From: Nissabacter sp. SGAir0207
GTDB lineage: Bacteria > Pseudomonadota > Gammaproteobacteria > Enterobacterales > Enterobacteriaceae
Assembly: GCF_005491205.1 (NCBI RefSeq)
Contig: NZ_CP028036.1
Location: 186,001 to 250,000 of the forward strand
Length of the DNA: 64,000 bases
Direction of reading: 5' to 3'
A program made the position numbers and the translations under genes. Under the pieces are notes generated by a model that worked only from the letters and a program-made list of their open reading frames with translations, was not told where the DNA came from and ran no database searches. Shown in pieces: positions 42,810-51,827 of this stretch; the first letter of the stretch is position 1, and each line of letters starts with the position of its first letter.

Positions 42810-44240
42810 ATGAACAGTTCAGAATATACTTCCTACGATGCTGTCGGCCTGGCTCAACTCATCGCCAATGGCGAGGTCAAGCCTGAAGAAGTGCAACGCG
42901 CAGCCGTAAAAGCGATCAATGCGGTCAATGGCTCCTTGTCTGCCGTCATTGAAATGTGGGAAGGCGAAACGCACCATGCCCAAGGGCACTTGGGCGGCGT
43001 ACCGATGTTGGTCAAAGATCTGGGTATTTCGGTGAAAAACCGGCGCAACCAGCTCGGCAGCCGTCTGGCGGCGGATCAGGTCTCCGCGCACGACTCACAT
43101 CTCACGCAAAAAATGCGGGAATCAGGATTGGTGCTGCTGGGGCGAACCACCACGCCAGAGCTGGCCGCCAGTACCACCACCGAGCCTCAATTTAATGGCG
43201 GTACGCGTAATCCGTGGAACACGGATTACAGCGCCGGCGGATCAAGCGGTGGCTCTGCCGTGGCCGTGGCGTCAGGGATGGTGCCTGCCGCCCATGCGAC
43301 AGACGGTGGCGGCTCGATTCGGATACCGGCTTCCGCCAATAGGTTGTTTGGGCTAAAGCCCAGCCGTGGGCGCATCAGCATGGGGCCAGATGTTGACGAA
43401 GTGTGGTCTGGCCTTGCGGTGCATGGTTTTGTCAGCCGGACGGTACGGGACAGCGCCGCACTGCTGGACGCTGTTCAGGGCAACAGCAGCGGCGATCCTT
43501 TTGTGATTGCTCCCCTTTCCCAGCGCCTCATCTCCTGTGTGAACGCCGATCCGGGCACGTTGCGCATCGGTGTGATGACCGATCCGCTGAATGGCCAGCG
43601 CAGCGCCCCGGAAGTGGTCAGGGCGTTGGAACAGACGGTCGCGCACCTTATCTCGCTTGGTCATCAGGTAGAGGAGGTGACACCTGACATCGGCCTGAGC
43701 TGGGATGCCTTCGTGGAGATGAACGCCCGTTATTGGGCATCCAACACTGCGGCCTGGATTGATGCGCTGGCTTCAGCCACCAACAGCACGGTCGGGCCAG
43801 CGTTGCTCGAACCCTCCAACCTGGCCTTATGGCGGCTGGGCCATGAGCTGACGGCCATCGAGTTGGTGGGGGCGATGCATATGCGCAACACCGTCACCCA
43901 AAAGATGGGGCAATTCTACCAGCGCTACGACATGCTCTTGACGCCCACCCTGCCCAATCTCCCCGAGGTTTTGGGCCACTACAACCGCCATCAAGCGGAT
44001 CTGGATGGGCGCGGCTGGATGCACCACGTATTTGATCACTCCCCATTCACCGCGCTGGCCAATGTGTGCGGCACACCGGCCATGTCGGTGCCGTTGGGGT
44101 TCAGTGATTCACATAACCTGCCGATGGGTATGCAGTTTTTCGCGGCCTTTAATCAGGAGCCAGCCTTGGTGAAACTGGCGGGACAGCTTGAGCGCGCCTT
44201 CCCCTGGCATAACCGCCGTCCTGCCGTGTGGGCCGGTTGA
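42810..44240 (+). CDS. Amidase-signature family amidohydrolase
   Basis: A 476-residue enzyme of the amidase-signature family, related to GatA-like and aryl-amidase enzymes. The Ser-cisSer-Lys triad is complete: Lys in [13 protein letters not shown], and both serines in the core [20 protein letters not shown], with [12 protein letters not shown] following. It hydrolyses a small amide to acid and ammonia in the cytoplasm. Control by the divergent TetR protein suggests inducible use of a xenobiotic or plant amide. The substrate is not identifiable. A hairpin follows at 44253-44278. Confidence 0.92.
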   Translation: MNSSEYTSYDAVGLAQLIANGEVKPEEVQRAAVKAINAVNGSLSAVIEMWEGETHHAQGHLGGVPMLVKDLGISVKNRRNQLGSRLAADQVSAHDSHLTQKMRESGLVLLGRTTTPELAASTTTEPQFNGGTRNPWNTDYSAGGSSGGSAVAVASGMVPAAHATDGGGSIRIPASANRLFGLKPSRGRISMGPDVDEVWSGLAVHGFVSRTVRDSAALLDAVQGNSSGDPFVIAPLSQRLISCVNADPGTLRIGVMTDPLNGQRSAPEVVRALEQTVAHLISLGHQVEEVTPDIGLSWDAFVEMNARYWASNTAAWIDALASATNSTVGPALLEPSNLALWRLGHELTAIELVGAMHMRNTVTQKMGQFYQRYDMLLTPTLPNLPEVLGHYNRHQADLDGRGWMHHVFDHSPFTALANVCGTPAMSVPLGFSDSHNLPMGMQFFAAFNQEPALVKLAGQLERAFPWHNRRPAVWAG

Positions 44241-44252
44241 CCCGAACCCTGC

Positions 44253-44278
44253 GCCTGCCCCCACCCTGTGGGGCAGGC
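44253..44278 (+). terminator. Weak terminator after amidase gene
   Basis: GCCTGCCCC pairs with GGGGCAGGC around eight bases; only ATTTA follows, so termination may be partial. Confidence 0.55.
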
Positions 44279-44390
44279 ATTTACCGCCGCGCCCCTGCAA
44301 CTTTCAACCCGCAAAAATGCAATTTCATTTGCGTTTAAGTTAAATTTTGGTTCTCATAGGAACAAAAAACCAAAAATCGCCGCCTGACGT

Positions 44391-44675
44391 TTACGCCCCC
44401 TGATTCCCCTCCGTGATCTGGTACTCCCTGACAATCGCCCGCGTCTCGCGGCCCCATTCGGAGGCCTTGGTTCTGGCCTGATGCAGGGCAAACGTCTGCG
44501 GGTCACTGAACAGCTCCTCGACCTGCCACACCAGCGGATCAGCCGTCTCGGTCACATTGAATGCCAGACAGCCGGTTTCCTCTTTGGTCAGCCTGATATG
44601 TTCAGGCAAGAAGCGGCGGACAAGCTCAGACTCCTCCACGTTTTTGCACAGCAAACGACCCGTCAGTTTGATCAT
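44391..44675 (-). CDS. Antibiotic-biosynthesis-monooxygenase (ABM) domain protein
   Basis: A 94-residue ferredoxin-like protein of the ABM/YgiN class (KLTGRLLCKNVEESELVRRF, EETGCLAFNVTETADPLVWQ, VEELFSDPQTFALHQARTKA). Members act as cofactor-free quinol monooxygenases or heme-type oxygenases; here only the fold is clear. AAGGGA precedes the ATG pair at 44678/44675. It is a single gene, divergent from a GNAT gene with 50 bases between the starts. Confidence 0.82.
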   Translation of the reverse strand: MIKLTGRLLCKNVEESELVRRFLPEHIRLTKEETGCLAFNVTETADPLVWQVEELFSDPQTFALHQARTKASEWGRETRAIVREYQITEGNQGA

Positions 44676-44725
44676 CATGTTCCCTTCTCTTTATGCCAGA
44701 AATGATAACAAAAGGAATTTCTACC

Positions 44726-45199
44726 ATGTTAATTCGTCCTTTTGCACCCTCCGATGCCAGCGCACTGGCAGATCTTTTCCATGCCTCAGTGCGTGAAGCG
44801 GGCATTCGGGACTACTCCGCTGAACAGGTTGCGGTTTGGAGTCCGGCCAGACCTGACCCAGCCAGGTATCTCCGGCAAGCTGAAAACCGGATTTTCCTGG
44901 TGGTCGTTGATGAAAGCGGCCAACCCATTGCCTATGGCGATGTAGAGATGAACGGGCATATCGATCACCTCTATTGCCATCCAGCACAGGTCGGAACCGG
45001 CGTGGGCGCGGCGCTCTACTTGGCGCTGGAGGTGGCGGCGCGTGAAGCTGGTATCAGCCGGCTGTTTGTCGAAGCGAGCGAGGCCGCCCGTCGGCTATTT
45101 GAGCGTCAAGGCTTCCAGATGGTGGAGCGGCAGGAGTTCCTGCGCCACGGGGTGCTGATCCACAACTACCGTATGGCGAAAACGCTCCTGCCGAGGTGA
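44726..45199 (+). CDS. GNAT-family N-acetyltransferase
   Basis: A 157-residue acetyltransferase. Order of elements: LIRPFAPSDASALADLFHAS at the start, HIDHLYCHPAQVGTGVGAAL with the acetyl-CoA loop (Q-V-G-T-G-V-G), and ASEAARRLFERQGFQMVERQ at the end, as in the PhnO/YafP-like subgroup. YafP-type enzymes protect against toxic or mutagenic amines, but the substrate here is unknown. ATG 44726 with AAAGGAA nine bases upstream is chosen over an upstream in-frame start. Confidence 0.85.
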   Translation: MLIRPFAPSDASALADLFHASVREAGIRDYSAEQVAVWSPARPDPARYLRQAENRIFLVVVDESGQPIAYGDVEMNGHIDHLYCHPAQVGTGVGAALYLALEVAAREAGISRLFVEASEAARRLFERQGFQMVERQEFLRHGVLIHNYRMAKTLLPR

Positions 45200-45226
45200 C
45201 AACGTCACTTGTCACGTGACTATTAA

Positions 45227-46267
45227 TTAAAACGTCAGCTGTACCTTGGCCGCCCTTCCCTTGTCTGCGGCCAGCACCAATGCCTCGGCCGCCTCCTGCA
45301 TCGGCATTTCGGCACTCAGCAGCGGCAGGGGATTGATGCGGGCTGACTCCAGCCAGCGCACGGCAGTTTCAAACTCCCCGTTGAAGCGGAACGAGCCTTT
45401 CAGTGCCAGCTCCTTCACCAGCAGGCTGCCGACCGGATAATTGATCTCGGGCGCGCCCATGCCGAGTTGGATCAGGGTGCCGCCGGGGCGCGTATAGGCC
45501 ACCAGCGCCGCAATCGCCGCCGGTGCGCCTGACGCCTCGAAGCTGGCGTCAAATACCCCGCCATTTTCTGTCCACTCGGCGGTGAGCGCCTCATCACGCG
45601 GATCGGCGACCGCATGGGCACCCATCTCCAGCGCCAGCGCCCGGCATCGCTCACTCAAATCGGTGGCGGTGATATGGGCGGCACCGGCGGCCAGCGCCGC
45701 GGCAATTACCAGACAGCCGATGGGGCCGGCACCGGTGACCAGCACCTTTTTGCCCACCAGATCGCCCGCCTGCCGGATGGCATGGATGCAGACCGCCAGT
45801 GGCTCGGCAAAGGCCATCACGCGCGCATCGGCCTGCGGATCGTAGGGCACGCACTGTTCAGGCGGCACCGCCACATACTCGGCAAAACCGCCGTTCACAT
45901 GGGGGAAGAACTGGGCGCTGCCCATAAAGCGCATGGCGCGACACAGGTTGGGTTGGCCCTCAAGGCAAAACGTGCAACGGCGACAGGGCTGCGACGGGTT
46001 GATCGCCACCAGCTGCCCGGCGTGCAGGCCGCTCTCTGCCGGGGCCTGCTCCACCCGGCCAATCAGCTCATGGCCCAGCACCATCGGCGCTTTCAGCACT
46101 GACATGCCAGCGCGGCCATGCAGAAAATAGTGGATGTCCGATCCGCAGATCCCTCCGCGCTCGACCTTGACCAGAACCTGATCCGCCTCCCAGACCACTT
46201 TATGTGGCTGGCAACTCACTTCATGCGCCTGTGTGATGACCACGGCATTGACCTGCTTCTGCTGCAT
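45227..46267 (-). CDS. idnD: L-idonate 5-dehydrogenase-like zinc dehydrogenase
   Basis: A 346-residue zinc-dependent alcohol dehydrogenase closely resembling E. coli IdnD (GGICGSDIHYFLHG, MVLGHELIGRV, INPSQPCRRC, MRFMGSAQFFPHVNGGF, MAFAEPLAVCIHA, INPLPLLSAE, KAAKVQL-type ending). Catalytic zinc residues (Cys, His, Glu) and the four-Cys structural zinc site are intact, as is the GAGPIGC nucleotide loop. It oxidises L-idonate to 5-ketogluconate. AGGAG precedes ATG 46267. It follows the idnO-like gene by 31 bases. No idnK, idnT or idnR is present, so a related sugar acid is possible. Confidence 0.8.
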   Translation of the reverse strand: MQQKQVNAVVITQAHEVSCQPHKVVWEADQVLVKVERGGICGSDIHYFLHGRAGMSVLKAPMVLGHELIGRVEQAPAESGLHAGQLVAINPSQPCRRCTFCLEGQPNLCRAMRFMGSAQFFPHVNGGFAEYVAVPPEQCVPYDPQADARVMAFAEPLAVCIHAIRQAGDLVGKKVLVTGAGPIGCLVIAAALAAGAAHITATDLSERCRALALEMGAHAVADPRDEALTAEWTENGGVFDASFEASGAPAAIAALVAYTRPGGTLIQLGMGAPEINYPVGSLLVKELALKGSFRFNGEFETAVRWLESARINPLPLLSAEMPMQEAAEALVLAADKGRAAKVQLTF

Positions 46268-46298
46268 ACTGGCTCCTGCTTGAAAGGGAAATAAGGGC

Positions 46299-47066
46299 TT
46301 ACAGCGTGGCCAGCCAGCCGCCATCGACGTAGATCATCTGGCCATTCACATAGGCGGAGGCATCAGAGGCCAAATAGATGGCGGTGCCCACCAGCTCCTG
46401 CGGGTTGCCCCAGCGCCCCGACGGGTTGCTGCTGCATACCCAGGCGTTAAAGGCGGTGTCATTGACCAGCGCCTCGTTCATATCCGTCAGGATATAGCCC
46501 GGCCCAATGCCATTGGACTGGATATTGTATTGCGCCCACTCGGCCGCCATCGACTTGGTGAGCAGCTTGATGCCGCCCTTGGCCGCCGTGTAGGGGGCCA
46601 CCGTGGCGCGCGCGGCCTCGCTGGTCAGCGAGCCGATGTTGATGATCTTGCCGCCGCTGTTGCGGGCCACCATCCGCCGCGCCGCCGCACGCGCCACCAA
46701 AAAGGCGCTGGTGAGGTTGGTGTCAATCACCCGCTGCCAGTCGCTCAGGGCCAGATCCAGCATCGGCTGGCGAAACTGGATGCCAGCGTTGTTGATCACG
46801 ATGTCCACCTGCACGCCTTCGCTGTCGAGCTGGCTGAACACCTGTTCAATCTCCTCCTCCTTGGCGACGTCGAACAAAAAGCCCCGCGCCTTGATGCCGT
46901 GCTCCTGCAAATGCGCCAGTGCGGTATCCATATGCGCCTGACGGGTGCCATTGAGAATGACGCTGGCACCGGCTTCCGCCAGCCCCATCGCATAGGCAAA
47001 GCCAAGGCCACGGGTTGAACCGGTAATAAGCGCAGTTTTGCCAGATAAATCGAACAGCGTATTCAT
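46299..47066 (-). CDS. idnO: Gluconate 5-dehydrogenase-like SDR
   Basis: A 255-residue short-chain dehydrogenase resembling IdnO. The cofactor loop is TGSTRGLGFAYAMG, followed by NNAGIQFRQP, the catalytic Ser (IGSLTSEAARATVAPY) and the Y-x-x-x-K pair in PYTAAKGGIKLL, then IGPGYILTDMNEALV and WGNPQELVG. It should interconvert 5-ketogluconate and gluconate with NADPH. ATG 47066 has GGGAG upstream; the frame runs 24 codons further without support. It is first in the two-gene operon with idnD and is divergent from the RraA-like gene. Confidence 0.8.
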   Translation of the reverse strand: MNTLFDLSGKTALITGSTRGLGFAYAMGLAEAGASVILNGTRQAHMDTALAHLQEHGIKARGFLFDVAKEEEIEQVFSQLDSEGVQVDIVINNAGIQFRQPMLDLALSDWQRVIDTNLTSAFLVARAAARRMVARNSGGKIINIGSLTSEAARATVAPYTAAKGGIKLLTKSMAAEWAQYNIQSNGIGPGYILTDMNEALVNDTAFNAWVCSSNPSGRWGNPQELVGTAIYLASDASAYVNGQMIYVDGGWLATL

Positions 47067-47664
47067 TGCATCTCCCAATCGATAAAAATAGGTGAGTGAG
47101 GTTCTACGGCAGATATTTCCCTTCGGCAATCCACTCATAAAAAGAGTGGAGCATAGATCACAAAGTTACCAGATTAATTGACAAGAGAGACATGGAAATA
47201 ACGATTTATTTTTTCACGGGCGGCAGAAGCCTTTCTTCTGCCTGACAGCCCAATATCGTGCACCTTGGGTGATTGAATTTGCCCGTCATTTTCACAATGG
47301 CAATTAAAAGCGTAGGGTGAAATAGGATTGTTGCACCATTATCTGGCATATATTCCCCATTTATTTACCGGTGTGCACTTTTTTGGTGAAAGAGGCATAA
47401 GAAAGCCCTATGAAGGCCGCCGGGCAGGCTAATTCTTCCTGTCGTTGCGTTGAATGGGCCAAAAAACCCGTGCAACACTCCGATTAAAATATTAAAAAAC
47501 AACGCATTGCAATGATACACCATTCAGGTTGCATGAATGTTACCAATCTCGATCTCCATCACAAATGCTTCACAAGCCCGGAAAAAAGTGATTGATAAGC
47601 GCCCAATCTAAGTGATAAAAGATTCTCACTTGATAACGTATTTTCAAATTTAAAGGGTCTTGCG
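47067..47664. other. Long AT-rich divergent control region
   Basis: 598 bases between the idnO-like and RraA-like genes. It has AT-rich tracts suited to two promoters and the palindrome CATTGCAATG (47505-47514), but no ORF with a ribosome site. It probably carries the control sites of both operons; the regulator is unknown. Confidence 0.5.
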
Positions 47665-48297
47665 ATGTCTCTTGAAACCGCTGATGTACGTATTTTGGAA
47701 GCCACTTCCCGCCCCGATAATAAATGGCTGGACGCCTTCGCCGCCTTCCCGGTGGCTAATATTGGTGACGCGATGGAACGTCTCAATATGTGTGACTCGG
47801 GCATTACGCCGATTAATCAGGGCATGTATTTCGTCGGCTTTGCATTCCCGATACAAGTCACGGCAGGTGATAATGCCGCTGTCATCAAGGCACTTGATTA
47901 TATTAAGCCGGATGACGTGATTATGGTGAATGGCATGGGCCACACCGATCGGGCCTTGGTGGGGGAGCAGCTGACGCAACGCTTTCAACATGCCGGGGCC
48001 GTCGCGCAGGTGATTGACGGGGCAGTGCGTGACCGTCAGGTGATCGAATCCACCGGCTTCCCCACCTACTGCCGGGGCGTCTCGCCCGCTGGCCCCTACA
48101 AAAATGGCCCCGGCGTAATTGGCGAGCCGGTCTCCATCGGCGGCGTGGTCTGCTGTGCAGGCGACATCGTGGTCGGTGACGACGATGGCCTCATCATCAT
48201 TCCCCTGCGGCGCGCGGAAGAGGTGCTGCAAAAGGTGAAAGAGGTGGCAAAACGTGAGGCGGAGATGACCGCAGAGGTCACCAAACAGTACCGCTGA
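47665..48297 (+). CDS. RraA-like / HMG aldolase family protein
   Basis: A 210-residue member of the RraA-like fold family, which includes 4-hydroxy-4-methyl-2-oxoglutarate and carboxy-hydroxy-oxoadipate aldolases, oxaloacetate decarboxylases and the RNase E inhibitor RraA. The active-site arginine and metal Asp are present in AVAQVIDGAVRDRQVIESTG, and the second conserved stretch GDIVVGDDDGLIIIP is intact, so an aldolase or decarboxylase activity is more likely than RNase regulation. It is the first gene of a long catabolic operon; the MHS transporter follows 62 bases later. AAAGGG precedes ATG 47665. Confidence 0.85.
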   Translation: MSLETADVRILEATSRPDNKWLDAFAAFPVANIGDAMERLNMCDSGITPINQGMYFVGFAFPIQVTAGDNAAVIKALDYIKPDDVIMVNGMGHTDRALVGEQLTQRFQHAGAVAQVIDGAVRDRQVIESTGFPTYCRGVSPAGPYKNGPGVIGEPVSIGGVVCCAGDIVVGDDDGLIIIPLRRAEEVLQKVKEVAKREAEMTAEVTKQYR

Positions 48298-48359
48298 GGC
48301 TTTATTCGCGCCGGGCGACACCCTCCCGGCCGGTTTCCACACTGTTCCAGGGCAATCAC

Positions 48360-49700
48360 ATGACGAAATCACACGCGGCATCCATCGATTACGCGCTGCC
48401 GAAAGATCGCGCCCACAAAAGCAATGCCGTGCGCCGCGCCTCGCTGGCTGGCGGCGTCGGTTCCTTTGTGGAGTGGTATGACTACGGCATCTATGGCCTG
48501 CTGGTCAGTTCGCTGGTGCTGGTCTTCTCCGCCAGTGACATGAGCCTTACCGATTCGGGCCTGATGCTCACCTACCTCGGCTTTACCGTCAGCTTTGTGG
48601 TGCGCCCCTTCGGCGGCATCATTTGCGGTTATCTGGGTGACAAGATGGGCCGCCAAAAGCTGCTGGCGGTGCTGTTGCTGATGATCTCGCTTGCCACCGC
48701 CGCCATTGGCTTGCTGCCGGGCTTTGCCACCCTGGGGTGGATGGCCCCGGTGCTGCTGATCCTGCTGCGCATTGTACAGGGCTTCTCCGCTGGCGGTGAG
48801 GTTTCTGGCGCGGGTTCGTTTGTCGCCGAGTATGCGGAAGACCACCGGCGCGCGGTGGTGATGTCACCGCTGGTGATGGGCTCTTTCATCGCGCTGCTGT
48901 TTGGCAGCCTGCTGATTACGGTGCTGATGAGCGTGCTGGGCACCGAGGCGATGAACAGCTGGGGATGGCGTATCCCGTTCCTGCTGGCAATCCCGATGGC
49001 GTTGGTGGGCGTCTACATCCGCACCCGCATTGAGGACACGCCCCACTTCCAGCTGGTGAAATCCAGCCAGCGTGTGGTGCGCAACCCGATCCGCGAGGTG
49101 CTGACCTCCCGCCGCCACCTGAAGGCGATTGCGCTGGCGATTACGCTGCCCGCCGTCAATGGGCCGGGTTACTACATCCTGTTTGTCTATATGCCCACCT
49201 ACCTCAACAAGGTGATGCACTTCTCGCAGATCCAGAGCCTGATGGTCACCGCATCCGGGCTGGTGACCATCGTGGCGGCCATCCCGCTGATGGCCTGGCT
49301 CTCTGATCGCCTTGGCCGCCGTCCGCTGCTGATCGCCTCGGCGCTGATGATGGGCGTGCTGGCGTGGCCCTGCTTCTGGCTGCTGACGCTGGGCATGATG
49401 CCGTTGGCCTGCATGGCCGCCATCCTGCTGGCGCTGGCCTTCGCTGGCCACGCCGGAGTGATCCAGACCACGCTGGCCGAGATGTTCCCGACCAACGTCC
49501 GCTACAGCGCCTACAGCATCGGCTTCAACCTCTCTACGGTGATCTTCGGCGGCTCCGCGCCGCTGCTGATGACCTGGCTTATCGGGCTGACCGGCATCGC
49601 CGCCATCCCCAGCTATATGGTGATGCTGACCGCTGGCATCACGCTGATCAGCGCCTTCGTGCTCAAAGAAACTGTCGGCAAGCCGCTCCGTGATGAGTAA
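48360..49700 (+). CDS. MHS-family metabolite:H+ symporter (MFS)
   Basis: A 446-residue inner-membrane transporter with 12 segments. The MHS signature is clear: GSFVEWYDYGIYGLLVSSLV, FVVRPFGGIICGYLGDKMGR, VQGFSAGGEVSGAGSFVAEY and the later LSDRLGRRPLL loop. Relatives carry alpha-ketoglutarate, citrate, shikimate, proline or betaine. It is second in the operon and presumably imports its substrate, which is therefore likely a small carboxylate or zwitterion. HyuA follows after 39 bases. Confidence 0.92.
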   Translation: MTKSHAASIDYALPKDRAHKSNAVRRASLAGGVGSFVEWYDYGIYGLLVSSLVLVFSASDMSLTDSGLMLTYLGFTVSFVVRPFGGIICGYLGDKMGRQKLLAVLLLMISLATAAIGLLPGFATLGWMAPVLLILLRIVQGFSAGGEVSGAGSFVAEYAEDHRRAVVMSPLVMGSFIALLFGSLLITVLMSVLGTEAMNSWGWRIPFLLAIPMALVGVYIRTRIEDTPHFQLVKSSQRVVRNPIREVLTSRRHLKAIALAITLPAVNGPGYYILFVYMPTYLNKVMHFSQIQSLMVTASGLVTIVAAIPLMAWLSDRLGRRPLLIASALMMGVLAWPCFWLLTLGMMPLACMAAILLALAFAGHAGVIQTTLAEMFPTNVRYSAYSIGFNLSTVIFGGSAPLLMTWLIGLTGIAAIPSYMVMLTAGITLISAFVLKETVGKPLRDE

Positions 49701-49739
49701 CGGCAGGCCAAAGCAATCTGAACTGTATTCGAGGTCATT

Positions 49740-51827
49740 ATGAAAAACACATCACCCTGGCGCATGGGGTTTGATATTGGCGGCACCTTTACCGATCTGG
49801 TGCTGCTGAATGATGAGACGGGCGAGGCGCTGCGCCACAAAACCCTGACCACGCCGGAGGATCCGTCAGAGGGGGCCTATACCGGGCTGACCCAGCTGGT
49901 GGCGATGGCCGGGCTACAGGCAAGTGATATCCACACCATCACCCACGGCACCACCTTGGCGATCAATGCCCTGCTGGAGCGCCGTGGGGCGAAAACCGCG
50001 CTGGTGGTGACACGCGGCTTCCGCGACGTGCTGGTGCTGGGGCGTGAGTACCGTTACGACATCTATGACCTGAATGGCGCCCCGGCCCAGCCGCTGCTGC
50101 CACGCTCACAGGCCTATGAGATCACGGAGCGCGTCACGGCGCGTGGTGACGTTGTCACGCCGCTGGATGAGGCGGAGGTGACGCAACTGGCGGCCACGCT
50201 GCGTGCAGAGGGCTACGAGTCTGTCGCGGTGCTCTGTATGCACGCCTACGCCTGGCCGGAGCATGAGATGCGCATCGAATCCATTCTGGCGCGCGAGCTG
50301 CCGGGCGTGTCGGTTTCCGTCTCCCATAAAGTCTCCCGCGAAATCCGTGAGTATGACCGTGGCGTGCTGACGGCGATGAACGCCTTTGTGAAACCCAAGG
50401 CGCGCCGCTACATGGCGCGGCTGGAGAGCAAGCTGCGTGAGGGCGGCTTTACCTGCGACTGGCTGGTGATGGGTTCCAACGGCGGTCTGATGGCCCCGCA
50501 GGTGGCCGCAGACTACCCGACCCGCATCATTGAGTCCGGCCCGGCTGGCGGCATTGTCGCTACTGCCGCCTTCGCGCGCCGCAATGCCATCAGCCAGGTG
50601 CTGGCCTTCGACATGGGTGGCACCACCGCCAAGGCCTGTGTGGTGCGCCACGGCGAACCCTCCATCACCACCGATTATGAGGTCGGGCGCGCCGATCGCC
50701 TGCTCAAGGGCAGCGGCCTGCCGGTGAAACTGCCAGTGGTGGACATGATTGAGATTGGCGCTGGCGGCGGCAGCATCGCCCGCGTGGACTCCCTTGGCCT
50801 GCTGGAGATTGGGCCGGAGAGCGCCAGCGCCTGGCCGGGGCCAGCCTGCTATGGCCGCGGCGGCGATCAGCCCACCGTTACGGACGCCAATCTGGTGCTC
50901 GGGCTGCTCGACCCGGACGCCTTTTTGGGCGGCCGCATGACGCTCGATGTCGAGGCGGCGCGCCGGGCCATCCAGCGCGTGGCCGATCCGCTGCATCTCT
51001 CGATTGAGGAGGCGGCGTGGGGCATCCATGAGGTGGCGAACAGCAAGATGTCCGAGGCGCTGCGCACCCACGCCGTGGAGAAGAATGTCAGCCCCTCCCA
51101 GATGACCATGCTGGCCTTCGGCGGCGCTGGCCCCAGCCATGCGTGGTCACTGGCAAAGCAACTGGATGTCAAACGCGTCTACTTCCCGAACGGGGCGGGC
51201 GTCTACTCCGCCTTTGGCCTGCTGACCGCGCCGCCCAGCGCCGACTTTGTGCGCCGCGACTGCTGCCCGCTCGATGCCAACGTGGATATCCGCCGCGTGG
51301 AAGCGGTATTTGCCGAAGGCTTTGATGAGGCGTTCACCACCCTCTCCGCCGCCCATGTCGATCCGGCCACTGCTACGCTGCAACGGCTGGCCGATGTGCG
51401 CTACGTCGGGCAGGGTTCCGAGCTGACCGTCGCCCTACCCGCTGAATTTTTGGTGCAGGGCGAGGTGTCCTCGCTGGTGGCCGCCTTTGAACGTGCCCAC
51501 CTGGCGCGCTTTGGCCGCACCCTGCCGGGGCAGCGGGTGGAAGTGGTGAACTGGCGTGGCCGCGTGCAGACCACGCCGCCCAAGCTGAACACCCGCGACC
51601 ACCCGGTTGAGGCCGAGCCGGACGCCCGGGCGAAAACGCTGAAGGTCTACCTTGGCCGTGAACAGGGCTTCAGTGACTGTCTGGTGGTGCCGCGTAGCCT
51701 CTTCGCCGTTGGCAGCCGCCTGCATGGCCCCGCCCTGCTGCAAGAGAAAGAGTGCGCCATCTACATTGGGCCGGGCGCCTCGGCGGTTTTGGATGAACAA
51801 GGCAATATCCTGATGGAGCTGAACTGA
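49740..51827 (+). CDS. Hydantoinase/oxoprolinase family protein, subunit A (HyuA type)
   Basis: A 695-residue ATP-dependent amidohydrolase subunit. Actin-like ATP-binding segments are visible at the start (MGFDIGGTFTDLVLLNDETG, TITHGTTLAINALLERRGAK) and in the middle (ESGPAGGIVATAAFARRNAI, LAFDMGGTTAKACVV, IEIGAGGGSIARVD). Family members include N-methylhydantoinase, 5-oxoprolinase, acetone and acetophenone carboxylases and caprolactamase, all coupling ATP to hydrolysis or carboxylation. It needs the B subunit, whose start codon overlaps its stop (TGATG). The substrate cannot be told from the sequence. Confidence 0.92.
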   Translation: MKNTSPWRMGFDIGGTFTDLVLLNDETGEALRHKTLTTPEDPSEGAYTGLTQLVAMAGLQASDIHTITHGTTLAINALLERRGAKTALVVTRGFRDVLVLGREYRYDIYDLNGAPAQPLLPRSQAYEITERVTARGDVVTPLDEAEVTQLAATLRAEGYESVAVLCMHAYAWPEHEMRIESILARELPGVSVSVSHKVSREIREYDRGVLTAMNAFVKPKARRYMARLESKLREGGFTCDWLVMGSNGGLMAPQVAADYPTRIIESGPAGGIVATAAFARRNAISQVLAFDMGGTTAKACVVRHGEPSITTDYEVGRADRLLKGSGLPVKLPVVDMIEIGAGGGSIARVDSLGLLEIGPESASAWPGPACYGRGGDQPTVTDANLVLGLLDPDAFLGGRMTLDVEAARRAIQRVADPLHLSIEEAAWGIHEVANSKMSEALRTHAVEKNVSPSQMTMLAFGGAGPSHAWSLAKQLDVKRVYFPNGAGVYSAFGLLTAPPSADFVRRDCCPLDANVDIRRVEAVFAEGFDEAFTTLSAAHVDPATATLQRLADVRYVGQGSELTVALPAEFLVQGEVSSLVAAFERAHLARFGRTLPGQRVEVVNWRGRVQTTPPKLNTRDHPVEAEPDARAKTLKVYLGREQGFSDCLVVPRSLFAVGSRLHGPALLQEKECAIYIGPGASAVLDEQGNILMELN

